From: Streblospio benedicti
Lineage: Eukaryota; Annelida; Polychaeta; Spionida; Spionidae
Reading direction: 5' to 3'
Length of the DNA: 64,000 bases
Assembly: GCA_019095985.1 (NCBI GenBank)
Contig: CM032660.1
Location: forward strand, 61,520,144-61,584,143
Each line of letters opens with the position of its first letter. Position 1 is the stretch's first letter. The translations under genes and the position numbers were made by a program. The notes under the pieces are model-generated. The model did no database searches, had not been told where the DNA came from, and saw only the letters and a program-made list of their open reading frames with translations. Below, in pieces: positions 11,400 through 23,549 of the stretch.

Positions 11400-12515
11400 G
11401 TAGATCTGTCATGTTTTGGACAAAAAGTATGATTTCGCCACTAGACGGTGCTCGGATATGATTACCAGACAAACAAGAATTGCCTACTAAATTTTAAAAC
11501 ACATGCGATTTTTTACGCACATCGACGTCAAATTACTGATAAACTGCTGCTTTTCTGACGTTGCAATAGTTATCAGCACATGCGTATTGTACGGGCAAAT
11601 AAAAAGATGGCAAAGAAGGAAAAATTATCAAGACATTTCATCGATTGTTCACGAATATCTCTAAAGTACGGAAATATCATTTATGAAAAATATATCCGCC
11701 AGAAAGCTTGAAAAACGTACTATCGAATGCCGTAGTCGTATGCTCGTATTCTGTGTATGAATCTCGTATGAATACGGGCTAAGTCGTACGAGTTGGCAGC
11801 CTTGTCATTATCATAATTTATGCATAGGTATGCTGGTTTCAAAGAATCAGCCTCAGTCAAGCGCGCCTCATCGTTGCAAATTTGTAACAGGCTTTGGATG
11901 AAGATATGTTAGCAGACAGGTAGGTGGCATGGCGATAATAAAGAGCATTTTTATTAACTTGATCTGGGGAGTTTTGATGGATTTCTTAAAATATGTAGAC
12001 TATTATGGGCTCAAAGTGTGATAATAAGAATCTGCATCTATACTTTGAATACTAGAACCTTTTAGGTGCAACCGGCTGGTGCAGGTAACAATATATTTTG
12101 ATTTTTTTATGTGGAATTTATATCCTGCTGGTTCCTCTGATTTCCGGGTAAAACGCAGTACGTTGCTTTATTACGAGTGAAAATCGAGCGTTCATTGTAT
12201 TTCAACATAGACTCATTTTCTCCCACAAAGTTAGAATTGGCCACGAACAAATGCAGAATAAAATACATATATCACAACAACGACATTACTATATTTATTT
12301 CTTAGTGATGATAAAGATTAAATGTTGTAAAATTAAAGAACTGCCAAATTTTCGGAGCTGTAATGTAATTCAATACGATTTCCACCAAAAAAAACAAAAA
12401 TTTCTTGAAATTTCACTTCCGACGCCATATTGTAAGACTATAACACGCCGGTATTATTCCGTATTTGGATCACCACATAACCATCTGGGCGAGTGTTGAT
12501 CATGTTCTGTGGGGT
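11400..12515. other. Intergenic stretch, no gene seen
   Basis: Mostly unique-looking AT-rich DNA. A phrase at 12425-12450 recurs at 3890-3915, showing an old dispersed repeat. No supported coding exon. Confidence 0.5.
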
Positions 12516-12519
12516 TAAA

Positions 12520-12865
12520 GGGGTGCGCTTATTTTTTTTCCTGAAATTTGTTTTTGTAAGCGCACTGTGCGCTTAAAAGAATGAATATGGTATGTATTTC
12601 TTATTAAAATCTAACTACTATACAGTGGCGGCGGAACACTATCAAATACTGTACTTATTATTTATTCATGTATGCCTGTATCCATAGGATTTTCACTTAA
12701 ATTATTTAAATACAGTCTTGCTATTGTTGAAGCAGCACATTTTTTTTTGCTGAAATTTGTTTTTGTAAGCGCATTGTGCGCTTAAAAGAGCGAATACGGT
12801 ACGGTGGTTGCTTAAAAGAATGAATATGGTATGTATTTCTTAATAAAATCTAACTACTATAAGGT
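12520..12865. repeat. Two copies of a roughly 100-bp repeat beside the MCM9-like exon
   Basis: The phrase CTGAAATTTGTTTTTGTAAG with GCGCTTAAAAGA and then ATGAATATGGTATGTATTTC occurs at about 12540-12620 and again at about 12751-12860. The second copy ends at the edge of the MCM9-like exon. The GCGC-rich core resembles the segment present only in the noisy copy near 590-640. Confidence 0.65.
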
Positions 12866-12879
12866 GGTGGGGTTGTTAC

Positions 12880-13019
12880 CTTTGCTCTGCTGCTGCTCTG
12901 CTGCTCCATGGCCTCGTGGATGCTGGTCTTGTCCTGCTCCTTGATGGAGTTGAACTCGTCGATGCAGCAGAGTCCGCCGTCCGCCAGCACGAGGCCTCCA
13001 GCTGCCACTCACCACCGTC
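12880..13019 (-). pseudogene. Lone MCM9-like exon (Walker B region), frame broken
   Basis: On the minus strand, between an AG acceptor (GTGCTCCAG) and a GTAACA donor, the translation gives DGGEWQLEA, then in a second frame [19 protein letters not shown] and [12 protein letters not shown]. This matches the ATPase core of MCM9, including the Walker B DEF. A short deletion after LEA (where the family has GA before LVLAD) shifts the frame, and the Gln/Ser run at the end is expanded by AGC repeats. It is GC-rich compared with its surroundings. No other MCM exon is found on either side, so it is a displaced exon copy or a relic of a fragmented gene. Confidence 0.75.
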
Positions 13020-13237
13020 CTGGAGCACACAAACGCAGGCCACGTCATTTCTATTGTGCATTGTTAGTTTTATCAGAAACCCATAAGAGCAGAAATGTCC
13101 AACAGACTTATTCTGAGCCTGCTATGTGTCAGTTGCGTGAAGCTTCTTTTGCTTGCCATCAGGTGGGGTAATTGGGTCGGGAGTGAACATTTAATATTGA
13201 TGTGATTTTTTTAAAACATTAAATTTACTGGAGAATC

Positions 13238-13663
13238 ATGGCATATGGTATTAATGGAATAATTTATACAACTTTGGAACTACAAGTTGAAACTAATACA
13301 CAACTTTCACAGAGCACGGATACTTTTGATTTATGTAATAAAGATTCCAAAAGTACTCAGATTTTTTTACGGAAGCCAATTGATATCAATGGAAAACTGC
13401 AGATGATCTTAGCACATGTCAATCAATATCCAAGTCTGCAGGTCAGACTGTTACAATGGGGAGCTCACAGTGAAACAGCACTTGAAATTACAAGGACAAA
13501 AGCAGATTTGCCACCTCAAAGGGGAGGACCTCTCACATTGGCATCATTGTCAATCACCTGTGATTTAGACTTTAAATTTCAAGTTGCTGGGGAGATTATA
13601 AGAACTGGGTGTATGTCAAAGGGATTTGACATTGAAAATAACGTACTGAAAAAAACATTTTAG
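13238..13663 (+). CDS. Unrecognised 141-codon ORF
   Basis: An ORF from ATG at 13238 to TAG at 13661-13663, unusually long for this AT-rich region. The sequence includes blocks such as FLRKPIDINGKLQMILAHV and LPPQRGGPLTLASLSI but no motif I can name. No signal peptide or membrane segment is apparent. It lies just upstream of the composite repeat starting near 13695 and may belong to it. It could be chance; it has no homologue elsewhere in the window. Confidence 0.3.
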   Translation: MAYGINGIIYTTLELQVETNTQLSQSTDTFDLCNKDSKSTQIFLRKPIDINGKLQMILAHVNQYPSLQVRLLQWGAHSETALEITRTKADLPPQRGGPLTLASLSITCDLDFKFQVAGEIIRTGCMSKGFDIENNVLKKTF

Positions 13664-13694
13664 TTTACTATCTGATACACACGTATTTTGCACA

Positions 13695-14027
13695 GACAGG
13701 TGAAAAAACACATTTGTTCATAGTACTATTAGTATTAGGCCCCTATGTTGTTGTTTTTCTCTGTTTTAGGCCATAACCCTCATTAGTTTTACCTAACGCA
13801 TAAGAAAAAAAAACAAAAAACAAAAACGTGTTGAGCCACTCCACCAAATTAAATTGTACTAAAAATTGTAATAAAAAATTGTGAACACTAGTAACACAGC
13901 ATAAAAGAAGGGGGGGGGTCAAAACAAATTTTATTGTTATCTTTGTTATATAGACGTGTTTAATGTCTAATTTAATAAATGATTTTATTGATTTGATTTG
14001 AAATGCCCATTTATATATCAACAGCAT
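13695..14027 (+). repeat. Composite repeat, left part (copy 1)
   Basis: Starts with ACAGGTGAAAAAACACATTT and runs to the TIR element at 14028. The same sequence recurs at 15715-15880 in the same orientation and, inverted, at 20546-20770 and 24872-25060. It contains AACGTGTTGAGCCACTCCAC and ends ATCAACAGCATCA. No coding potential seen. Confidence 0.75.
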
Positions 14028-15001
14028 CACCGTGGGTAGACTGTCAACAGATAAAAAACGAGGATTTCTTTGGCAAAACATCAAAGGTAAAAACTGAGGA
14101 AAAATGGTCGAGAGATCAAATTTTGCAGTATTTACATCATCAAATATAGACAAAAGTGGCAGTAAAAAGGTAATACATATTTCTAAGTATATGCAGGGAA
14201 TCCGGGATATTCAAGGTTTATAGAATTTCTTTCAAAATTGTCCTACGCCTCACGGTTTACTCACAATTGCTCGCACATATTTCCACGTGCTAGATTTGGC
14301 TCATTTCTAGTGCACAAGACTGATATGAACTTAATGAAGACTTCATTTAAAGTCAATATTATCCTCATAAATAAGAAATATGGTCTTCAAACTACATCCA
14401 TGTCAAGTGGCATGCATATTGTAATTCTAGTTTTTTAGTTATGGCCAAACCTTTCGCAAATTTTCTCCAGAGCTAACATCATGGTAAAGTCAGAGGCATC
14501 ATTTTTCTAACAAAAAAGCTGAATGCGGTAAAAACTGAGGAAATCTGTTTACAAATGCAATGTTTACATGCTCTACATATAACTATGTAAATGAATAATA
14601 GCATGTATACATTTAATAGAAAAAGATTTAATAAATATATTGTTTGCTGTTTTGATATAAAGTCAATATTTTTCTTATCTTTTAGAAAGAAAACCAAACT
14701 CTCCTTACATCCATCTAAAAGACGAAGATCTACAAGTAGATTTGCCATCAACATCAGTCAATCAAAATGACCTTCAAAATGACCATCAAAGTAACAATCA
14801 AAATAGCAATCAAAATGGCAATCAAAATGACAAATATGTATTACCTTTTGTTACTTCCACTTTTGTCCATATTTGATGATGTAAATGCTGCAAAATTTGA
14901 TCTCTCAGCCATTTTCCTCAGTTTTTACCGCATGCCACCTCAGTTTTTACCGTGTTTCACCAGAAGCCCTCAGTTTTATCCGTGACAGTCTACCCACGGT
15001 G
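14028..15001 (+). mobile_element. Unclassified TIR element, short copy (CCGTGGGTAGACTGTC ends)
   Basis: The ends are inverted copies: CACCGTGGGTAGACTGTCA at 14028 and its complement ending at 15001. Next to the ends lie repeated GGTAAAAACTGAGG motifs. The inner part matches the left half of the element at 21176-24871, up to the Asn/Gln repeat (AATCAAAATG units at about 14763-14830), then jumps to the right end, so it is an internally deleted, non-autonomous copy. Confidence 0.8.
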
Positions 15002-15002
15002 A

Positions 15003-15880
15003 GTGTCTAATCTGAACAATTTCCCCTTACATAGTACAGGCCGGAACCAATCTCACTTGCATTCTGGGCAAAGTTCACATTCTATATACAACATGTAGTA
15101 CGCGCAATACAATGAAATACTGTATACACATTGATACAATCAGCCAGGCACTTAACTAGGTCAAAACTGCTCAGATAGCACAGCGTCACTAGAACAACAT
15201 TGACTTTTGGGCAATAAAGATGTTTACTAAAATGTTTTGGAAATCATGATTAAAGTACACAATTACAATGCACGGGGTATGTAATCAGCCACAAATAATA
15301 TGCTATTGTTTGATATTGGCTTCGTCATCATATAACATTGATAAAAATAGTTGGGGATGAATACTGTAAAACTAGATATGTTTGCGCACAATTTTATTTG
15401 CGAATTTCGTGGGTAGGTGCAAAAATGCAAACTTAAACAGTCAGCAAACAATGATAGCCTGTGTAAAGTAGGTCCAGGACGAACCAAAATTGCAAAATAA
15501 AATTGTCACAAAACAATTTATAGATGAAAATCTCAAAATTTAATAGCCACGAAATATTCTGGTTTTACAGTATCCGATTGAAAAAAGCAGAAAATGTGTA
15601 CATAAATAGATGTTTAGGCCTCGTCAAACGTATCATTAAAGACAATACCCATCCGTTTCATAAATAAATGTAATTCTTCCAAGTAGACAAAGATTTAATG
15701 TATTCCATATAAAAACAGACAGGTGAAAAAACACATTTGTTCATAGTACTATTAGTATTAGGCCCCTATGTTGTTGTTTTTCTCTGTTTTAGGCCATAAC
15801 CCTCATTAGTTTTACCTAGCGCATAAGAAAAAAAAACAAAAAACAAAAACGTGTTGAGCCACTCCACCAAATTAAATTGT
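15003..15880 (+). repeat. Composite repeat, right part (copy 1)
   Basis: Matches the complement of 24900-25790: both share the phrases GGCCGGAACCAATCTCACTT and GCCAGGCACTTAACTAGGTC (with differences), a TACTGTAAAAC MITE, and the ACAGGTGAAAAAACACA end. No gene seen in it. Confidence 0.75.
15362..15572. mobile_element. TACTGTAAAAC MITE, copy 1
   Basis: About 210 bp with inverted ends TACTGTAAAACTAGA and complement. The inner part includes GTGGGTAGGTGCAAAAA and AAAATTTAATAGCCACGAAA. Five more copies lie in the window (17092, 20900, 25209, 32975, 45566). Non-coding and non-autonomous. Confidence 0.85.
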
Positions 15881-15890
15881 TATCTTGTTA

Positions 15891-16191
15891 GGGAACGATC
15901 ATAAATAATGATAAAAAGGGGGGGGTTGGGGCCGTCCAAAAAGGTGGGGGGGGGGTCGTCCCACTTTTCTGATTCCTTTTGTGGGGGTCGCTGAACTTTT
16001 TTATCACACTACGGTATATTTTTTCATATATTTTCTTTTAGCAATGCAATGACTATATATTTTTCTTTAGCGGGTGGGGGGGGGTTTGGTCACTCAACTT
16101 TTTAAAATGTTGATCGGGAGGTCGGTTAACTTTTCTTTCAAGCCCCCAAAAATGGACGACCTCCCCGGTATCGTTATTTATGATCGTTCCC
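15891..16191. mobile_element. 301-bp MITE with TTA target duplication
   Basis: Inverted ends GGGAACGATCATAAATAA and complement, flanked by TTA at 15888-15890 and 16192-16194. The empty site is visible in the same repeat at about 13938-13955, which reads continuously across the junction. The inside is G-rich. The 3-bp TTA duplication suits PIF/Harbinger-type movement. Confidence 0.88.
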
Positions 16192-16199
16192 TTATATGG

Positions 16200-18545
16200 A
16201 CATATTTAATGTCTAATTTAATAAATGATTTTATTGATTTGATTTGGCGTGGTTGTTCTGTGAGTCCTAGACTAGATATGTTTTTCGATTTTAAAGGCCT
16301 CATTAGATTTTTCAGATAGCCCCAAAAACATGTTTTTATTTAAATGAATTTTTTTAACCTCCCTCCGTCATTAGATTTGGAATATTTTCTGATCTAAAAC
16401 AGAAAAAAACATAGTGGCCTTAGTATTTGTAATATTAATTAAGCACAGTTTCATTGACAAACTGCCCGAAATCGAGTCACTTCAGTGTAGCCTCATACCT
16501 CATAGTTTTGTAAAGTTCGAACAAAATCGGTTCATCAGTAAACCAACTAGCTTGTCCGGAGACATACATCCATAGTTAGCTAGTTACAAATGAACAAAAC
16601 ACAATGCTGTGTAATGTGAATCGTAATCAAAACCTGATACCAACACAAGTCCGTTCGTTGAGGCGCTTCTCTGTATTCGTCTGTGTTAGCTGAAAGCATC
16701 AAAAGTGATAATTGATGCGCCATTGAGCCATTCACAGTCCGTGCGCTCTCTATGAGCACATTATTGCCTGAACTGTGACCGAGATTGTGAGCAACAAAGG
16801 CTGCTGGAACAGCAAGGTCGGTGATTTGATAACGCATTAGGCTTATGCATGTATGAAGGTTGGAGAGGCTTGGAATTATGGCTTGCATCAAAGGCAACTG
16901 AATCATTGGCTTTGATACGATAAAAGTGTAAATAACAGCGAAAAGAAAGGTAAAAAACAGATTACGCTGTAGTCATGCCGCCAAATATTTGCTGTCATTG
17001 CAATCTACAGTAAGAGCTTCTTATAAAAAATATCAAATTTTTGTGACAATATCCACACACTGTAGAATTCATGATTTTGTGTGTTTTGACATACTGTAAA
17101 ATTAGAAATGTTTGATTTGCGAATGTCATGGGTAGGTGCAAAAACGCAAACTTATATAGTTTGCAAACATTAATAGCCTTTGTAAAGTAGGTCCAGGACA
17201 AACCAAAATCGCAAAACAAAATAGTCACAAAATAATTTATAGATGAAAATTGCAAAATTTAATAGCCACGAAATATTCTGGTTTTACAGTACTTTGTGCC
17301 ATAACAGGATTTTAGACTTCCCTGGTTGAACTATTTTGACACTTATTTTGATCGAGTCTTTATCAACCAGACGGTGTGGTGGCATGCGCTTGAGCCAAGT
17401 ATGCAATAGATCCTGATTGAACAAGGTTATCTGCAGAATATAGCATTTAAAAATCTTTTTAGAGTATCAATAGCAACAGTAACTCATGCTTGTTAGTTAT
17501 ATTGGGCAAAGCATGACCTTAAACTGTTAATCTGGGTTTAAATGTGGCAAAACATTTATGCAGATTTACTACATATTTCAATTAGACACAACTCCCGTAG
17601 CAGCCAAACCGATCAGTAAAAATACAAACATTGCTGTAATTTCCAATCAAAATGCAAAATTACAAAGTACACAGTAGGTGTCAGGGATTGTCAGTGTTAG
17701 ACTTTGAAGGCGCTTAATGTAGAGAACAGTGTGGGCAAAAGACTTTCTGGTAGCATTACTTGTCATCCCTTGATTTTTACCTTTCTCTCATGAATATTAA
17801 ATCTCTACAATGTTCACCCATGCGCCTTTGCTTTTCATTGGAGGGAATTAGTCACTCGGAATGAAAGTAAACGTGAAACAAATTCAGCCTAATGCTGCTT
17901 AGTACTTATTTACTTTAGATAGATACTGGCAAGTCGAGTGAACTATACTGTGAGTCCACCCCATTGGCAAGTGGTGCACTAGTATGCTACCCAGAGAGTC
18001 GAGAAGAACAAAACTTTGTGACAATAATACCAATGGCCTCGTGTGAATGTGAAGTCACTAGAGCACTATGACAGTGGATTGTGACGATAAATATTAAAGA
18101 AACTTTACATTTACCTTTTACAATAATATTGTAAACTATATATTGATATTCCACTATGCACCCCAGTTACATGTAACTTTGCACTTAAACATTGTGGAGA
18201 CAATTAATAACATATTATTTAGTTTAAGTGGTATTGATATTCATATTTTGAAGCTTAAGTTTGGATGATAATTAATGCACTCTAAATGGCTATGATGTTT
18301 TATTAAAAACAAGGAAATTGGACAGTTATATCAATAGCTAGAGCTGAAATTATTGTAGACACTGTAATTTCTTACATCAATTTGCAAATATATAAGGGTA
18401 AATTCCGCAAAGAATCATACGTGTTTTATGACACGCAATCACATTTTTTAGTCACTTTTTTGTCGGATGTATATCATACATCCATATAAATCATAATTGT
18501 ATCTAAACATATGTACACAGACGGTACATTAAATACCTCTTAAAA
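16200..18545. other. Intergenic stretch, no gene supported
   Basis: AT-rich DNA with one MITE (17092-17291). A minus-strand frame at 16580-16906 is open for 108 codons but has no recognisable motif. The rest shows no exon or RNA gene. Confidence 0.45.
17092..17291. mobile_element. TACTGTAAAAC MITE, copy 2
   Basis: Same ends and inner blocks as the copy at 15362, same orientation, about 200 bp. Not embedded in the composite repeat, so the MITE moves by itself. Confidence 0.85.
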
Positions 18546-18550
18546 TACTG

Positions 18551-18890
18551 TTATTGGACAGATTGATTAATAACAAACAACTTTCTAGTCCAACTATTAT
18601 AACATTCAGAGGCAAAAGTAAAATAAGAAAAATTTAAAATGCATGCGACAAGCGAATTGTTGCATTTTTCAAGTCTTGTTTTAAAACCGAATATATTTTT
18701 TCGTAAAATGATATTAAAATTATCAATATTATGACTCAAAATTTTTTCACTAATACTACATCGTCCTTTTATATTTAACAAGTATCTAAAAATATTATTA
18801 AAAGCAACTCTACAATCATTAAGGTTTTTACATTTAAAATTAGTCCATAGCGAAGAGCAATACAGATTTCTACAAAACTATTGAAACAAT
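18551..18890 (-). mobile_element. LINE reverse transcriptase C-terminal fragment
   Basis: On the minus strand the translation reads NLNDCRVAFNNIFRYLLNI, then NIFGFKTRLEKCNNSLV, which is the C-terminal region of a LINE polyprotein (VAYNN.FR.L and FGF..RL..S.NSLV blocks). It is short and 5'-truncated. The fragment at 30020-30370 belongs to the neighbouring region of the same kind of LINE. Confidence 0.7.
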
Positions 18891-18894
18891 TAGG

Positions 18895-19165
18895 CATCGA
18901 CCATTTGATCTCAGGGGGGTGGGGGGCAGCTATTTTCACCATAACTTCAATTTATTTTTTTTTTCATGAAATTTGACATCTAATTCCTTTTTCTTAGATT
19001 ACTGAACCTCAGTTATTTTTTAAGCTGTATAAAGCTGTTTAAAGCCATATTTGACAATTATTTTTTTCTCTAGCCAAATGAAACCTTTTTTTCACCAATT
19101 TTCAGCCTTGCGTTATTTTTTTTTTCAATATTTTTGCTGCCCCCCCCCCCCCAGTAATTTTATAC
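18895..19165. repeat. G/C-homopolymer bounded repeat
   Basis: Begins with a G-rich run (GGGGGGTGGGGGGCAGC) and ends with a C run near 19140 preceded by TTTTTGCTGCC, so its ends are roughly inverted. AT-rich between. Probably a small non-coding element. Confidence 0.45.
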
Positions 19166-19302
19166 TGGTATCATGGTATTAATATAATTGATACAGAGAC
19201 CCTAAAATGATTGTAAAAGTGTTCTAGTGTAATTAGGGTTTCAGCGTTATCGTTTCATATTGTGTCATTCCCGAGAGGACAGTTAGAAGTTCTAATCAAC
19301 AG

Positions 19303-19632
19303 TAAATGTAAATGTGGTGGTTTATAGTCATGATTCTAGTACTCTCACGACTTTGCATTCACTCCAGGCCGTTGACATCCTGATCACACTATATCTTTCT
19401 CAACTCCCAGGGGAGCATACAGCACAATTGCTGCCGTAGCGGCGCAGACGTGCTAATCATACACATTTGCGTTCACTCGCCTGACCTGTACCTATTTAAC
19501 GGTACCACGGAGAAGTGTGCAACCTGTTAGAGGTAAGTTTGCTCAACACTTACCACCAGACCCGACTGGGAATCGAGCCCACGACCTTCTGGTCACAGTC
19601 CATCTCCCTATCCACTCGGCAACGGAAGCAGA
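19303..19632 (-). mobile_element. tRNA-derived SINE
   Basis: Read on the minus strand it begins TGCTTCCGTTGCCGAGTGG (A box like that of Leu/Ser tRNAs), has a B box GGCTCGATTCC, then a tRNA-unrelated body and an ACATTT-repeat tail near 19303. A better preserved relative lies at 56140-56455. Confidence 0.8.
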
Positions 19633-19639
19633 CAACAGT

Positions 19640-20417
19640 GACAATATTATTTTAATAGAACATTTCAATACAAGTACTTTTCACAATTATTTGTATACGG
19701 TTTATGAATAAAGTATGTTAATGTTTAAAATATAGTTTGTTTTACGATCACGGCCCAGCCCTCTATTCTATTTTCCTGACATCGCACAACACTTGGAGCA
19801 CCAACGCATGCGAATACCTGTCAGTAGCAACTACTTTATGATGCCCCTGCTATGATCTGATTACGATCATGGAGTACTTGATAAAAATCATAATTATGGC
19901 TCGCAGCTCTTTCCATGAACACCCCATGAAAGTCATCAAGATGCAACGAGAAGATAACAAGGTTATGCCTCACGTCAGCCCTTGTGTTGTTTGCCACCTT
20001 AATTAGCCCCACCCCACCCCCAAACCCCCTAAAACTGGTACACTTCGGGGAATTCTGTAATCTAATTCATTTCGGACGAAAATGCACGTGTCTCTATGAA
20101 TATGTGTTATGATGACGTGCAGCACTTAAGTTTACCGTAGCAATGCTTCAAACAAATTATGTTTCCATGATATATTTAGGAAGACGCGACACTCATAAAC
20201 AATCAGGTATGTAAAATGTTCATGTACGCGATGGCTTACTTTTCAGAAGTGTTGAGTATATTGGCCATTTTGGGACATAAAGGAGACTTGTACACGTTGT
20301 TTAACCTGCAATAGAATGTGGTTCTGGCACATAACAAGAGATCTATTTTCTGCAAGTTTTTTCTTCTTGTATTTTCTGATAAACCCCAATTTACAACGGG
20401 GCAGGTTTATTGGAATA
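19640..20417. other. Intergenic stretch, no gene seen
   Basis: Unique-looking DNA leading to the scaffold gap. No supported exon. Confidence 0.45.
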
Positions 20418-20517
20418 NNNNNNNNNNNNNNNNNNNNNNNNNNNNNNNNNNNNNNNNNNNNNNNNNNNNNNNNNNNNNNNNNNNNNNNNNNNNNNNNNNN
20501 NNNNNNNNNNNNNNNNN
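20418..20517. other. Assembly gap (100 N)
   Basis: Exactly 100 unknown bases, the usual placeholder for a scaffold gap of unknown size. Frames reported across it are meaningless. Confidence 0.99.
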
Positions 20518-20545
20518 ACAAGATAATGATAAATTTGTTTTGTTT

Positions 20546-21175
20546 TGGAATGTTCTTTAATGCTGTGTTACTAGTGTTCACAATTTTTTATTACAATTTT
20601 TAGTACAATATAATTTGGTAGAGTGGCTCAACACATTTTTGTTTTTATTTAGTTTTTTTGTCATGTGCTAGGTAAAACTAATGAGGGTGATGGTTTAAAA
20701 CAGAGAAAAAACAAACATAGTGGCCTAATACTAACAGCACTATGAACAGATGTGTTCTTTGGCCTTTCTGTTTTTATATGGAATACATTAAACCTTTGTC
20801 TACTTGAAAGAATTACATTTTTTTATGAAACAGATTGGTATTGTCTTTAATGATACGTGTGACTATTTATGTACACATTTTCTGCTTTTTTCAATTAGAT
20901 ACTGTAAAACGAGAATATCTAGTGGCTATTAAATTTTGTGATTTTCATCTATAAATTATTTTGTGACAGTTTAATTTTGCGATTTTGGTTTGTCCTGGAC
21001 CTACTTTACATAGGCTATCATTGTTTGTTGACTATTTAAGTTTGCATTTTTGCACCTACCCACAAAATACACAAATTAAATTATGCGCAAACATGTCTAG
21101 TTTTACAGTATTCATCGCCAACTATTTTGATCAATATTATATGATGACGAAGCCAATATCAAACAATGGCATATT
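20546..21175 (-). repeat. Composite repeat, inverted copy 2 (left of TIR element)
   Basis: The complement of 13695-13905 and then of part of 15003-15880, including a TACTGTAAAAC MITE. It ends at CAATGGCATATT, where the TIR element begins. In copy 1 the TIR element sits at a different point, next to ATCAACAGCATCA. Confidence 0.7.
20900..21110. mobile_element. TACTGTAAAAC MITE, copy 3
   Basis: Inverted orientation relative to the copy at 15362, inside the composite repeat. Ends ACTGTAAAACGAGAA and CTAGTTTTACAGTA. Confidence 0.85.
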
Positions 21176-21454
21176 CACCGTGGGTAGACTGTCACGGAGA
21201 AAACTGAGTGTTTCTGGTGAAACAAGGTAAAAACTGAGGTGGTACACGGTAAAAACTGAGGAAAATGGCTGAGAGATCAAATTTTGCAGTATTTACATCA
21301 CCAAATATAGACAAAAGTGGCAGTAAAAAGGTAATACATATTTCTAAGTATATGCAGGGAATGCGGGAGTATACAAGGTTTATAGAACTTCTTTCAAAAT
21401 TGTCCACCACCTCACAGTTTATTCACAGTCGCTCGCATGAATTTCCACATCATG

Positions 21455-23100
21455 CAGGGTTGCCACAAGAAGGATGACCTAAAATTCCCTGACTTTTCAA
21501 TGACTTATTTTGAATCTTCACTGACCTTAATACATCAAATTTACGCCTCCACTTCCCCTACAGCTGTCCTTTATAGTCCATTTTATTGCCTTAGATAGTT
21601 ACATACTAACAGAACTATATGAATATTTATAACTTCAAAAGAACTAAAAGTTCATATGCTTGCACGTCAGTGTTCACACTACTTACCGGTACTAAAGGAA
21701 ATAAAACGACCTTATACATCGGTTTAATGTATTAAACATTCACAACACTAACAGTTAAACAATAAGAATATTTAGGAATTTAACAAAATGTAGAAGTTAC
21801 TAGAGGGCCACAAATAGGAAAAAAATCATCATTGTCCATAGGACAATATACCGGTCCTACCGAAGATTTACTTACAAGTCCAAATCAACAAACTCCATGT
21901 AAATTCAATTGAAACTGATGTTTGGGGTGACTGAGAATACTTGTCCATCGGGCAAGTAACTCAAAATGTTTACCAGTCCAGACAACACAGATATCCGTCT
22001 CGGACATTAAGATATGGGTACTTATCCGTGGCCCGGTACTAGTTTATAAGGCACATTATACAAACCATTTTAGGAGTTTAAAAGACTTCTTTCTTAGTTT
22101 CAATATATTATTAAGACAATTAAAACAATAACAACTAGGAGAACTTTTAGAACCTGATAAAAAAACATGTCATATGAGTTTTTGAAAATATTTCATACAT
22201 TAGCTTTCATATATTACAGAATAATATCTTTATTTTTGGTTATTACCTCTTTTTCTGTGGTTGGAGACTTCATTTGGAAATTTAAAATAAATAGATTCTA
22301 AGTTTGATTTTAAGAAAACTTGTAAACACTCCTAGTACTGAGACCTAAATCATAGTTACATTGAAAGAAATGTTGTCATTTAATTGGTGACAATACATGT
22401 AATTATGGTCTTGTACTAAATATATGCTATATAACTATGTTTTGTCTAATTGACTTTTTTCAAATCGTTTCATTTCTGACATCACAAATGGTCTCATTGT
22501 TGTTTATGACCTTAACTGTCTTGGAGACTTCATTTGGAAATTTAAAATAGACTAAAAGATAATTTTATTTAATTTATCAAAAGATTGTTCCAACGTTTGA
22601 ATGGGTGAGTGTCCTCTTCAGGGAAATACAGTATTTTATAATAACCAAGAAATAGCATATAGCCATATAAAAGATTGCACACCTAGACCATCAGACATTC
22701 ACTGCTGTCAGGATCATATGTGTTATAAGCATAATTCTGTCTGAAAGATCTTATCTGTATTTCAGTAAATAATTTCTTATATTGTTGCAGTACAATATCA
22801 CAAGTTGTTGCCTCCTTTATGTTACACTAAAGCAGACTCTAACAACTTGCTGAAGTTTTTGTTCCACTGATTTAGAATAATTAACCATTTCAATTAATAA
22901 TTATGGAGTCCTAACAAAAATGCTGCCTGAAATCTGCCATGGCCACAAATTTTTCCTCTGAAATTTCATTTTTCCTTGACTTTACCCTGACTTTTTGAAA
23001 TTAGATTCTTCACTGACCAATTTTCAAATTTCCCTGCCAATTCACTGACCTTGAAAAAAAAACTAATTTCCCTGACTTTTCAAGTCCTGTGGCAAACCTG
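21455..23100. mobile_element. CAGGGTTGCC-ended insertion inside the TIR element
   Basis: Left end CAGGGTTGCCACA and right end TGTGGCAAACCTG are inverted. TTCCCTGACTTTTCAA motifs repeat near both ends. The interrupted sequence is seen intact in the short copy at about 14282-14300. About 1.65 kb, no coding frame; a sequence GGAGACTTCATTTGGAAATT occurs twice inside. The ends resemble hAT-type termini, but the duplicated target is not clear (ATG shared). Confidence 0.7.
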
Positions 23101-23549
23101 ATGCTATAATTTGCTCATTTCTAGTGCAAAAAACTGATGTAATCTCAATGAAGTTTACATTTAAAGTCAATATTATACACATGAATAAGAAATATGGTCT
23201 TCAAACTAGATTCATGTCAAGTGGTATGCATAGATCTAGTTTTTTAGTTATGGCCAAATCTTTGGCAAATTTCGTCCAGAGCGAAGATCACGGGTAAAAT
23301 CAAAGGCATCATCTTTCTAGCAAAAAGGCTGCATGCGGTAAAAACTGAAGAAATTTGTTTACAAATGCAATGTTTACATGCTCTACATATACCTATGTGA
23401 ATAAATAATAGTAGGTATACATTTAATAGAAAAACATTTAATAAATATATTGTTTGCTGTTTTGATATAGTCAATTTTTCTTATCTTTTATATGGAAAAC
23501 CCAACTCTCCTTACATCCACCTAAAAGAAGATCTACAATAAGAGCAAAT

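Noticed and set aside
16580-16906. 108-codon minus-strand frame with coding-like composition
   Set aside because: No motif, no convincing splice sites or partner exon, and no second copy in the window; kept out of the gene list.
20243-20603. ORFs across the scaffold gap
   Set aside because: They contain 34 unknown residues from the N run and have no support.
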